The notes beneath the pieces were generated by a model that made no database searches, had not been told where the DNA came from, and saw only the letters and a program-made list of their open reading frames with translations. Positions 44,366 to 52,053 of a stretch of DNA of 64,000 nucleotides are shown in pieces (position 1 is the stretch's first letter; each line of letters begins with the position of its first letter). The position numbers and the translations under genes were made by a program. The DNA lies in the NCBI GenBank assembly GCA_002345565.1, contig DDVS01000002.1, positions 169,605 through 233,604 of the forward strand, given 5' to 3'. Source of the stretch: Flavobacteriales bacterium UBA2306 (lineage in GTDB: Bacteria; Bacteroidota; Bacteroidia; Flavobacteriales; Weeksellaceae).

Positions 44366-44726
44366 ATGAAAAATAGAATATCACTCTCCATTATAAGTTT
44401 TATAGTATGTAGTTTTTTACATTCTTGCAAAGGTTATGATTACCGAGGATGGAATAATTATCCTAAATATAATTCTTATTTGAAAGTTAAATTGAATGAA
44501 GACTTTACCAAAGTTTTAAATTGTTCTGTTAATGGATAGTTGGAGTATTAAAAATGAAAAAGCATTTAACAATATCAGATTTTTAGAAAAAATTCAACAA
44601 AATCAAAATTGCTCAGAAATATGGAGTTTTAAAGCCTTTAAAATTGGAAAAGATTCTATTGTTTTTGAATATAGAAAAGGCGCTGATGTTGTTGTCAGGA
44701 ACACAATAATCGTTGAGGTAGAATAG
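44366..44726 (+). pseudogene. Small lipoprotein gene split by a frameshift
   Basis: Frame one (44366-44539) encodes a lipoprotein signal with lipobox LHSC followed by KGYDYRGWNN, and stops at TAG 44537-44539 after VLNCSVNG. Frame two opens at 44532 and continues 64 residues (WSIKNEKAFNN ... VFEYRKGADVVVRN). Removing one T near 44537 would join them as SVNGSWSIKNEK, giving a protein of about 120 residues. The simplest reading is a recent frameshift or sequencing error in a small lipoprotein of unknown family. The overlap ATGGATAG could alternatively allow coupled or slipped translation. Confidence 0.55.
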
Positions 44727-44787
44727 ACTTCTTTTTATAAATTTAAAAAAACTTCGGACATTAATTTTTGACTTCCGATTTTATAAA

Positions 44788-45432
44788 ATGACCCACATAG
44801 AAAATATTAAAAAATTGTTTTCCCGCGACTTCGTAGAAAATCCATTGGTGGAAACCTACGAAGTCGGGAAAATTCATATATCATCAGGGAAAATTGTAGC
44901 TAGTGACGCTTTGATTACACCTGACAAATCTGCCTTCAACCAAGAATTTCCGAAAGGAGATTTTCCGGTTTTTGTTCATAAAGAAAGAGAATCCAATTGT
45001 GTGGCTTATGCAGAAATTGTTTTCGATAAAAATCAATTGGCTGAAAACTGGACTTTGGCTTTATGCGACGACCAAAATCCGAACGATTTAAAAGAAGGAG
45101 AAATCTTCGGTTATCCCGTAGAATCTGGGATGGGAAGTTTTATGGATAAAGATGCTCAAGATGCTTTGAATAATCTGGAGCAAGAACTTTTCCATAAAAA
45201 AGGTGCTGATTTTATGGGAATCTACGAAGAGTTTTTTCATTCTCATTTTTTTGATGAAAAAGGCGCCATTGACCAATTTGCAGTTCTGAAACCTTACGAC
45301 AATAAAAAGGAAAATATTGTCGCTTTCGAAACAGGATATGGCGAAGGTTTTTATGCTTCTTATATTGGTTATTCTAAAGATAATCAGGTAGTTAAATTAA
45401 TTTCTGAGTTTATAGAAATCGGAATGGATTAA
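44788..45432 (+). CDS. DUF4241 domain protein
   Basis: A 214-residue cytoplasmic protein resembling DUF4241. It has no signal peptide or membrane segment and is acidic. The block KIVASDALITPDKSAFNQEFPKG at residues 34-56 is followed by FPVFVHKERESNCVAYAEI. GYPVESGMGSFMD is then followed near the C-terminus by FETGYGEGFYASYIGYS, a GxGDG-like loop found in this family. I know of no enzymatic activity. It follows the split lipoprotein gene by 61 bases, but a functional link is not evident. Confidence 0.72.
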   Translation: MTHIENIKKLFSRDFVENPLVETYEVGKIHISSGKIVASDALITPDKSAFNQEFPKGDFPVFVHKERESNCVAYAEIVFDKNQLAENWTLALCDDQNPNDLKEGEIFGYPVESGMGSFMDKDAQDALNNLEQELFHKKGADFMGIYEEFFHSHFFDEKGAIDQFAVLKPYDNKKENIVAFETGYGEGFYASYIGYSKDNQVVKLISEFIEIGMD

Positions 45433-45501
45433 ATTGTTACATTTAGCGCAGATTAATTGAAAATTGTTAAAACATATAACGGACTTAATGATTAGATTTT
45501 A

Positions 45502-46416
45502 ATGCTAAATAACAATACTTCCAGGATGAAATTAAGTCAGAAAAAACCTCAAATCGTAGTGGTTGGAAGCTCTTCTATTGATTGGGTTCTTGAAACGTCC
45601 CAAATTCCTACAGCTAATAAAACGCTACTCGCCAAAAGTCTCAAAAGTTTTCTTGGAGGCAAGGGTGCAAATCAGGCCATTGCAACCTCACGTTTAGGCG
45701 CAAGTTCATCGTTGATTAGTCGGGTAGGATTAGATTCTTCTGGTCAAAAGATTATTAAAAATCTTCAGGAAGAAGGTGTGAATATTGACCAGGTTTTGAT
45801 GGACAATAATATTGCTACAGGAACGGCTTATGTTACGGCTTCCCAACAGGGCAATGCTATAACAGTGTTTCCGGCAGCTAACTATCATCTTTCGCCAAAA
45901 GATATTGATAACGCCGAAAAATATCTTTTAACAGCAGATTTGATTTTGACGCAGTTGGAGATTCCTATAAAAACGGTTGAATATCTTTTCAAAAAAGCAA
46001 AAAGTCTGGGGAAGAAAATCGGGATTTATGCAGCACCTGCAAGTCGATTATCAGACGAAATTATAGATTACGCCAGTTTTATTGTAGCAAAAAGCACAGA
46101 TCTGGAAATCATTTTCGGAGACGGCAATCACGACGAAATTATCAAACACCTTCCGAATAAATTATTTGTAAGAGATGGCGCCAACAGTACCAGTTATTTT
46201 GACGGTTCCGAGATGAAGTATTTTCGAAAAGACCCAACTTCCCAAGCTCATAATATGGGATTGGGAGATGCTTTCACCTCAGGTTTTTCCATTGCATTGC
46301 TTCACGGGAATTCTATTGAGGATTGTGTGAAATTTGGAAATGAAGTGGCGCTTAAAGCGGCGGATTATAGAGGTTCTCAGAAAGGTTTGCCTTATCTCAA
46401 GGATTTTCAGAATTAA
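45502..46416 (+). CDS. PfkB-family carbohydrate kinase (ribokinase-like)
   Basis: A 304-residue sugar kinase. The N-terminal IVVVGSSSIDWVLE and FLGGKGANQAIATSRLGA form the substrate site. The second PfkB signature reads HNMGLGDAFTSGFSIALL, with the catalytic base Asp in GLGD; the usual small residue between the glycines is Leu here. SLISRVGLDSSGQKII and TGTAYVTASQQGNAITVFPAAN fit ribokinase. It is likely cytoplasmic; ribose is the most probable substrate, not proven. The ATG at 45526 (MKLSQKK) is an alternative start. No ribose transporter is adjacent. Confidence 0.82.
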   Translation: MLNNNTSRMKLSQKKPQIVVVGSSSIDWVLETSQIPTANKTLLAKSLKSFLGGKGANQAIATSRLGASSSLISRVGLDSSGQKIIKNLQEEGVNIDQVLMDNNIATGTAYVTASQQGNAITVFPAANYHLSPKDIDNAEKYLLTADLILTQLEIPIKTVEYLFKKAKSLGKKIGIYAAPASRLSDEIIDYASFIVAKSTDLEIIFGDGNHDEIIKHLPNKLFVRDGANSTSYFDGSEMKYFRKDPTSQAHNMGLGDAFTSGFSIALLHGNSIEDCVKFGNEVALKAADYRGSQKGLPYLKDFQN

Positions 46417-46496
46417 TATTTCCAGCATATCGAAATATCAATTTCAACGGATTGATTTTTTTACTTTTATAGAATGATTCCATTAAAATCATTTTA

Positions 46497-47360
46497 ATGC
46501 AAAGTATTAATATAACAACCGAGGATAATTACAGTTTAGCTGTTCATATTTTTGAACCTCAAAATCCTAACAGTAAAATTTTATTGATAAACTCTGCAAC
46601 AGGTGTCAAACAGCAGATTTATTTCTCATTTGCGCAGTTTTTTTCTGAGCAGGGTTTTACGGTGATGACTTACGATTATCGTGGAATTGGACTTTCAAAA
46701 CCTGATAAAATGAAAGGTTTCGAAGCCTCGATGAGGATTTGGGGAACTAAGGATTACAAAGCTGTAACTAATTATATTAAAACCAATTTTTCGGATTATC
46801 AGAAATTTTGTTTGGGACATTCAGTCGGTGCTTTGATTTTAGGAATGAATGAGGATTCTGAGATTTTTGAGGAATTTATATTTGTTGGAACTCAGAATGC
46901 TTTTGTAGGAAATTTAAAATTCAAAACAAAGATTGAAGCTTATCTTGGCTTCGGAATTGCACAGCCTTTGTCGACCAAATTATTAGGCTATTTTCCTGCA
47001 GATTGGTTTGGTTTGGGCGAAAGTTTACCTTCGGGAAGCGCATTTGATTGGAGAACTTTGATTCTCAATAGAAAATCAACAAATAAACTTCTGGAAAAGT
47101 CAGAGGGTTTTTCTAAAAACCTGACTCAGAAAGTTTTTGTAGTAAGAGCGGAAGATGATGCTTGGTTAACCGAAAAAGGAGTGAAATCGCTTTTACAAGA
47201 CACTTATCCAAATCTGAGACCGACTTACAGATTACTAAAAACGTCCGAGTCAGAAAAGAACGAAATAGGACATATTAATTTTTTCAGAAGCTATAATAGA
47301 AAGCTCTGGAATATTATTTTGGAAAGATTGGAAGTTGGAGGTCAGAAGTCAGATGTTTAA
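46497..47360 (+). CDS. Alpha/beta hydrolase
   Basis: A 287-residue serine hydrolase fold protein. The nucleophile elbow is LGHSVGALI, with an oxyanion region near LINSATGVKQQIY; the late His is in EIGHINFFR and the acid probably in VVRAEDDAWL. TYDYRGIGLSKP is the usual strand-4/loop motif. It has no signal peptide. The substrate class (ester, lipid or similar) cannot be told. It follows the PfkB gene by 80 bases on the same strand and precedes an AT-rich region with two long inverted repeats. Confidence 0.82.
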   Translation: MQSINITTEDNYSLAVHIFEPQNPNSKILLINSATGVKQQIYFSFAQFFSEQGFTVMTYDYRGIGLSKPDKMKGFEASMRIWGTKDYKAVTNYIKTNFSDYQKFCLGHSVGALILGMNEDSEIFEEFIFVGTQNAFVGNLKFKTKIEAYLGFGIAQPLSTKLLGYFPADWFGLGESLPSGSAFDWRTLILNRKSTNKLLEKSEGFSKNLTQKVFVVRAEDDAWLTEKGVKSLLQDTYPNLRPTYRLLKTSESEKNEIGHINFFRSYNRKLWNIILERLEVGGQKSDV

Positions 47361-47383
47361 ACTTAATTTGAAAAAATATTTAG

Positions 47384-47550
47384 AGCCTGTTTAAATTTGT
47401 ATCAGAAATGATTTTATAACCACATAGACACATAGTTTTTGTAAAAAAAGTGAAAAAATATTAAATATTTTACTTCTATTTTTTCTTGTTTGCAATTAAT
47501 TTTGAGGTTTTCTATTTGACTATGTGGTTTTAATTATTTTTAAACAGCTT
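47384..47550. repeat. Long inverted repeat, ACCACATAG type
   Basis: Outer arms carry CTGTTTAAA / TTTAAACAG (47387-47395, 47539-47547). Inner arms are AACCACATAGACACATAG (47418-47435) and CTATTTGACTATGTGGTT (47512-47529), complementary at 16 of 18 positions. The interior is AT-rich and non-coding. It lies in the 386-base gap after the alpha/beta hydrolase gene. Confidence 0.75.
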
Positions 47551-47557
47551 CTTAAAG

Positions 47558-47695
47558 AAAACCACAAAAGCTACAAAAGTTTTATGTTTATATAAGTTAT
47601 TCATAATTTAGAAAAACAATATTAACGAGTTTTTAACTTTTTTGTTCTTTAAAAATGACTGGTTTGAAATCTACTTTTGTACCTTTTGTGGTTTT
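47558..47695. repeat. Long inverted repeat, ACCACAAAAG type
   Basis: Arms of 22 bases at 47558-47579 (containing ACCACAAAAGCTACAAAAG) and 47674-47695 are complementary at 21 positions, 94 bases apart. The design parallels the neighbouring ACCACATAG repeat. Between the element and the HD gene lies a stretch ending TTTGCGTTCAAAA (47730-47742). No gene lies inside. Confidence 0.8.
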
Positions 47696-47746
47696 GATAT
47701 TTTAATAATTATAAAAAATCTTAGCACTCTTTGCGTTCAAAAAAGT

Positions 47747-48391
47747 ATGGAATTGATTAACAAAACAATAGAATTAGTAAAGCAAAAATTAGAAGGAACA
47801 GAATCCGGCCACGATTGGTTTCATATCGAGCGTGTTTGGAAGTTGAGTCTTAAAATTCAAGAAAAAGAAGGAGGCGATAAATTAATTATCGAATTATCTG
47901 CTTTACTACACGACATTGCTGACCCAAAATTCCATAATGGCGATGAAACTTTGGCTTCAAAAATTGTCAATGACTTTCTTACAGAACAAAATGTTGATTC
48001 GGAAACCATTCAAAAAGTCATTTTCATCATCGAAAATATGTCTTTCAAAAATAGAAATGATGCGCCCTCAAATTTGCCTTTGGAACTGAAAATCGTTCAG
48101 GATGCTGATAGATTAGACGCCATTGGTGCGATTGGAATTGCCAGAACTTTCAATTTTGGAGGTTACAAAAACAACTTGATGTATCATCCTGACATCAAAC
48201 CAAAACTGAATCAAACAAAGGAAGAATACAAAAAATCCAATGGAACTACGATTAATCATTTCTATGAAAAATTGTTGCTTCTCAAAGATTTACTCAATAC
48301 AAAAACCGCAAAGGAAATTGCGGAACACAGACACCAATTGATGCTTCAATTCCTCGATGAATTCTACAAAGAGTGGAATGTAGCGTTCTAA
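47747..48391 (+). CDS. HD-domain phosphohydrolase
   Basis: A 214-residue metal-dependent hydrolase of the HD superfamily, similar in size and motifs to the YedJ/PhnZ-like group. Metal ligands are in SGHDWFHIERVW, LLHDIADPKFHNGD and QDADRLDAIGAIGIARTF. It should remove phosphate from a nucleotide or a related substrate, which is unknown. The start was set at ATG 47747 (MELINKTIEL). Upstream in-frame codons to 47642 run through the inverted repeat and do not look like protein. The next gene starts 28 bases downstream. Confidence 0.85.
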   Translation: MELINKTIELVKQKLEGTESGHDWFHIERVWKLSLKIQEKEGGDKLIIELSALLHDIADPKFHNGDETLASKIVNDFLTEQNVDSETIQKVIFIIENMSFKNRNDAPSNLPLELKIVQDADRLDAIGAIGIARTFNFGGYKNNLMYHPDIKPKLNQTKEEYKKSNGTTINHFYEKLLLLKDLLNTKTAKEIAEHRHQLMLQFLDEFYKEWNVAF

Positions 48392-48406
48392 TTGAGAAGA
48401 AACTAT

Positions 48407-48414
48407 TATCTTTG
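48407..48414 (+). promoter_or_regulatory. -7 promoter element of the membrane protein gene
   Basis: TATCTTTG is a perfect TAnnTTTG, ending 5 bases before the ATG at 48420. It predicts a leaderless transcript. Confidence 0.5.
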
Positions 48415-48419
48415 TTTCA

Positions 48420-49010
48420 ATGATAATCATTCTAATTCTCATTTTTCTCATCATTGCTCTCTTTCTGTCCGGTTTTCGGTCAGGAAAATGGATTCTGTGG
48501 AACAAAGCCGTTCGCACGATTATTACCATTTCTGCGGCGGCTTATTTCACGTTTTGGTTTGTGGAGAGAAGTGTGTCTCAGTTTTTGGAAAACTCTTTGG
48601 CAGTGCAGGTGATTAACTATTTGCCACAGCCCATTGATTTTTATGTGATCAGAATTGTAGAAGCAGAAAATGAAACTATTTACCTCTCGAAGCATGTAGG
48701 TCAAATCCGGCCAGAGTATTTCCGAATAGAATATCTCAATATGCAGAAATCTGACGAATTTTGGGTGGTGGGTTATATTGGTAACAAGCTAGTTTATTTC
48801 TCACAAGTCGCCGTTCCAAATAAAAATGAAGATAAAATCATAGAGGTCAAAAATTATATAAACAACAGTCTCAAACTTTCTGCAATAGCGACCGAAAAAA
48901 TCGAAGAACTCAAGTACGATAACATCAAACTCAGTATTTGGGTAACCTTGGATTTACTGCTTATTTTTCTCAACGCTGTTTTACTTTTCCGAAGTAACAA
49001 GAAGAATTAA
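48420..49010 (+). CDS. Membrane protein of unknown function, three TM segments
   Basis: I do not recognise the family. The 196 residues have two N-terminal membrane helices (about 2-18 and 32-50), a soluble middle of about 120 residues and a C-terminal helix (about 172-190) ending RSNKKN. The middle carries YFRIEYLNMQKSDEFWVVGY, then a coiled-coil-like stretch around KLSAIATEKIEELKYDNIKL. The topology suggests a periplasmic or cytoplasmic loop domain anchored at both ends. It may be cotranscribed with the HD hydrolase, though it has its own -7 box. Repeat copy C begins right after its stop. Confidence 0.65.
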   Translation: MIIILILIFLIIALFLSGFRSGKWILWNKAVRTIITISAAAYFTFWFVERSVSQFLENSLAVQVINYLPQPIDFYVIRIVEAENETIYLSKHVGQIRPEYFRIEYLNMQKSDEFWVVGYIGNKLVYFSQVAVPNKNEDKIIEVKNYINNSLKLSAIATEKIEELKYDNIKLSIWVTLDLLLIFLNAVLLFRSNKKN

Positions 49011-49017
49011 TGTCATA

Positions 49018-49165
49018 TTTTGGGCGCCTTTATCCGCCCTCCGCTCCCAATCTTTTCACTCCACTGCGTTGCGTAAAAAGGATTTCCGCTCAAACCTAGC
49101 GAAGCGGTTCGTCGATTTAAATGAAAATAAATAAAAAATCAGAGATAAGTCGGGGCGCGAGCAAT
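49018..49165 (+). repeat. Interspersed repeat copy C
   Basis: The best-preserved copy. The left end TGGGCGCCTTTATCCGCCC pairs with the right end GATAAGTCGGGGCGC: GCGCC at 49024-49028 with GGCGC at 49154-49158, then TTTATC at 49029-49034 with GATAAG at 49144-49149. An inner hairpin is CGCT/AGCG (49087-49090, 49098-49101). Similar sequence occurs at 22903-23080 and, shortened, at 16862-16955. The rest of the 328-base gap (49166-49338) is AT-rich and shows no gene. Confidence 0.8.
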
Positions 49166-49338
49166 TCTCTGTTTTTAAAATACTTTCAAAAAATTATATT
49201 TCATTATTTATAAAATTTACAGTAGAAATTTGTAAAAAATATAAAAATAAATCTTGGGTTTATTTTCAACTTTGTACATTTAGACCCGCATAAATTGGTA
49301 CAATTAATGCAAACTAATTTTCAATAAAATCAAAGAAA

Positions 49339-50628
49339 ATGGATTTATCAAAACATATTAATTCAGCGCACCAAACATTTCAGGATTGGAGAAAAACACC
49401 TTTTGAAGAAAGACAAAAGCTACTTTTGAAACTGGCAGATGTTGTGGATAAAAACAAAGAAGCTTACGCCAAAACCATAACTACAGAAATGCACAAGCCG
49501 ATTTCTCAATCGATTGCTGAGATAGAAAAAAGTGCAGGAATGATTCGTTTTTATGCCAATGCAGAAAATGTATTGAAACCTACAAAAATTAAAACAGAAT
49601 TCAATGTCAGCGAAGTTCATTACGATGCGATGGGAATTATTTTGGGTGTAATGCCTTGGAATTTCCCGTTTTGGCAAGTTTTGAGATTTGCAGTTCCGGC
49701 AATTCTTGCAGGAAACGTTATTTTGCTGAAACACGCCTCCATCTGTTTCGGAAGTGGTGATGAAATTGAAAAAGCTTTTGCAGAAGCCGGTTTTCCAAAA
49801 TATATCTTCCAAAATCTAAAAATCGGACACAACGAAATCCAAGAGATTCTTGAAAATCCTTTAGTAAGAGGTGTAAGTTTAACAGGAAGTGAAAAAGCCG
49901 GTGCAACTGTTGCTGCTTTGGCCGGGAAAAACATTAAAAAATCCGTTTTGGAATTAGGAGGAAGTGATGCTTTTATCGTTTTAGAAGATTCTGATTATGG
50001 AAAAGCAGCGATTGACGGACCTGCCGGAAAACTTCAAAATACAGGACAGGTTTGTAATGCAGCGAAACGTTTTATTATTCATCAGGATATTGAGGAAAAA
50101 TTTCTTCCAAAATTTATAGAAGAATACAATTCTTACCAGCCGGCTGACCCTTTTAAAAAAGAAACTAAATTGGGAAAAATGGCAAGACCAGATTTAGCAG
50201 ACGAATTGGAAAATCAATATAAAAAAGCTTTGAAAAATGGAGCCGAAGTGGTTCTTGCTTTAGAACGTATCTCTGAAAATGAATTTCGTCCCGGAATTAT
50301 CAGAGTACAAGAAGGTAATCCAATTTTGCAGGAAGAATTATTTGGACCATTGGCAATTCTGATGGTTGGAAAAGATGATGAAGAAATCCTGAAATTAGCG
50401 AATGATATCCCTTTTGGGTTAGGAAATGCAGTTTGGACGAAAGATAAAAAACGCGCTCAGTTTTTCATTGAAAATCTTGAATCGGGAACTGTTTCTATTA
50501 ACAAATCTACAAGTTCTGATGCGAGACTTCCTTTCGGTGGAGCAAAATCTTCCGGGTACGGCGTTGAATTGTCTTTGTTGGCGATTAAAGAATTTACGCA
50601 GATAAAAACTGTGGTTGGAAATATTTAG
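49339..50628 (+). CDS. NAD(P)-dependent aldehyde dehydrogenase (succinate-semialdehyde type)
   Basis: A 429-residue oxidoreductase, slightly short of the usual 450-480 because the N-terminal arm is trimmed. The catalytic Cys is in NTGQVCNAAKRF and the general base Glu in LELGGSDAF. Coenzyme contacts are MPWNFPFWQ, LLKHAS and SLTGSEKAG. The C-terminal INKSTSSDARLPFGGAKSSGYG is standard. It oxidises an aldehyde to the acid in the cytoplasm. The group resembles GabD/Sad-type enzymes, but specificity is not certain. It is monocistronic with a terminator. Confidence 0.88.
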   Translation: MDLSKHINSAHQTFQDWRKTPFEERQKLLLKLADVVDKNKEAYAKTITTEMHKPISQSIAEIEKSAGMIRFYANAENVLKPTKIKTEFNVSEVHYDAMGIILGVMPWNFPFWQVLRFAVPAILAGNVILLKHASICFGSGDEIEKAFAEAGFPKYIFQNLKIGHNEIQEILENPLVRGVSLTGSEKAGATVAALAGKNIKKSVLELGGSDAFIVLEDSDYGKAAIDGPAGKLQNTGQVCNAAKRFIIHQDIEEKFLPKFIEEYNSYQPADPFKKETKLGKMARPDLADELENQYKKALKNGAEVVLALERISENEFRPGIIRVQEGNPILQEELFGPLAILMVGKDDEEILKLANDIPFGLGNAVWTKDKKRAQFFIENLESGTVSINKSTSSDARLPFGGAKSSGYGVELSLLAIKEFTQIKTVVGNI

Positions 50629-50720
50629 AAAAATAATTACGCAAAGAATTGATTAAGAATTAAGTTCCAAAGATTCAATCAATTGAATTTTAGATTTTTA
50701 TCTGAAATTTTCTTAAATAA

Positions 50721-50756
50721 AAACCCTTTCAAGTTCAAATTTGAAAGGGTTTCTTG
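50721..50756 (+). terminator. Terminator after the aldehyde dehydrogenase gene
   Basis: AAACCCTTTCAA (50721-50732) and TTGAAAGGGTTT (50741-50752) are perfectly complementary around an 8-base loop. Confidence 0.8.
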
Positions 50757-50790
50757 TATTTTATTGATAAAGCTTGTTTGGAAGAACAAT

Positions 50791-50905
50791 CCCATAGCCC
50801 CGATAGGAACGGCATCCTTTTTTGTTTTCTTCTACTCATTTTCTTTTAATCGAGAAACGTTCTGAAAACAAAAAAGATATAGTGGATAGCGGGATTAAGC
50901 TCCTA
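50791..50905. repeat. Hairpin element of the CCCCGATAGG...GGATAGCGGGA type
   Basis: Inner arms CTTTTTTGTTTTC (50817-50829) and GAAAACAAAAAAG (50864-50876) are perfectly complementary. Outer parts CCCCGATAGG (50798-50807) and GGATAGCGGGA (50884-50894) are partly complementary, with a short internal mismatch region. I recall similar sequences repeated between genes in Chryseobacterium genomes. It lies in the 304-base gap before the convergent L,D-transpeptidase gene and may act as a large bidirectional terminator. Confidence 0.7.
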
Positions 50906-50932
50906 AAAAAATTAATTCAGATTGGCTGAAAG

Positions 50933-51955
50933 TTAGTTTTTAACATTCGCTAAAGAATCTGCTTTGGCTTTTTTCTCCTGTTCGATTTGTTGAATTACAA
51001 GATCGCGGTTGTCTTGTTCTTTCATAATTTCTGCCAGTTGAGGTTCTATGATTTTGTTCATTTCGTCTTCGGTCATATTGTTGGCTTCGGGAGAATCCAG
51101 CAGTTTTTTCCAAGGTCGTCTTTTTCCCCAAGGATAATCACCGTAAACAATGAGCGGCGTTCCTTTAGCTCTTGTAGTAGCTCCGCCTTTGTTAAGAATC
51201 CAGGTATCTACCCAAGTGTACATCCATTTGGCGTCTTCCTCCAACATTCTGAGGCAGGAGTGGGAAGCCGGATAACCTGGCATTGCGTATTGATGCCAGC
51301 CAATGCCATCAAAATTGGCAACGTTGACATTCCAGCGTAGTTTCCATTCGTCGCTCACAGTTGATATGGCAACTTCTTTTTTCCAATTGGCAAACATTAA
51401 TCCTTTTTTTGTAGGCGTTGATTTTTTTCCCATGCTTGTTGGTCCCCATTTGATGAGGTTTCCATATTCATAAACGCCAAAAGCCTGAATAGGATAAGAA
51501 AAGAAAACGAATTTTTTTACATTTTCAAGACTTGTGAGATGGCCTGGAAACGGTGAATATATCAGGAAGTTATCTTCTATTTTTGCGGGGACAACTAATG
51601 TGTCTGCTCTTCCAATGTTGGCTCTGTCAAGTCGATTGAGCGCAAGAATCGTATAAAGCGCTTTTCCTGTAAATTCTTTTTTATTTTTTTGTGAAACCGA
51701 GTCGGTGTTTTTGTAAACCCAAGGGTAAAATCCAAAGTCTTTTCTGGGAATGACGACATCCGGAACATCGGGTTTTTCTTCATCTGTTTTTTTGATGTCT
51801 TCTTCTTCCGCTTTTTCTTTATCGGGAGATAAAATATCTGTAATTGAATTGTTGTTTTTATCTGAGGAAGGAAGAGAATCGTCTTTTTTACATTGGATAA
51901 TTGTTAGCAAAAGAACGATGAATAAAGGAGAGGAGTGTTTTAATTTGAACTTCAT
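50933..51955 (-). CDS. L,D-transpeptidase family lipoprotein (YkuD domain)
   Basis: A 340-residue protein. The lipobox ends at Cys22 (TIIQCKK), followed by a Lys/Glu/Asp-rich linker of about 60 residues. A YkuD-like catalytic domain is at residues about 100-280. The active site is GIGWHQYAMPGYPAS, then SHSCLRM. The usual SHGC becomes SHSC, with the nucleophile Cys kept. The C-terminal 60 residues form a charged helix (EQDNRDLVIQQIEQEKKAK). It would cross-link peptidoglycan or attach proteins from the periplasmic side of a membrane. It reads alone on the minus strand. Confidence 0.85.
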   Translation of the reverse strand: MKFKLKHSSPLFIVLLLTIIQCKKDDSLPSSDKNNNSITDILSPDKEKAEEEDIKKTDEEKPDVPDVVIPRKDFGFYPWVYKNTDSVSQKNKKEFTGKALYTILALNRLDRANIGRADTLVVPAKIEDNFLIYSPFPGHLTSLENVKKFVFFSYPIQAFGVYEYGNLIKWGPTSMGKKSTPTKKGLMFANWKKEVAISTVSDEWKLRWNVNVANFDGIGWHQYAMPGYPASHSCLRMLEEDAKWMYTWVDTWILNKGGATTRAKGTPLIVYGDYPWGKRRPWKKLLDSPEANNMTEDEMNKIIEPQLAEIMKEQDNRDLVIQQIEQEKKAKADSLANVKN

Positions 51956-52053
51956 AGTTTTTCTTTCTGTGACAAGAAGTTACAAAAAGAATACCAATAG
52001 CTACTGAGAATTGATAAATAATCAACGATGAATGATAAATTATAATCTATTAA

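Noticed and set aside
47642..47746. 35-codon N-terminal extension of the HD hydrolase
   Set aside because: It translates the right arm of an inverted repeat. The ATG at 47747 gives the normal family start.
52000..52053. Another word-built quasi-palindrome between ypdA and the L,D-transpeptidase gene
   Set aside because: ATAAATAATCAA/GATAAATTATAATC words are AT-rich, but arms longer than about 8 bases could not be paired.
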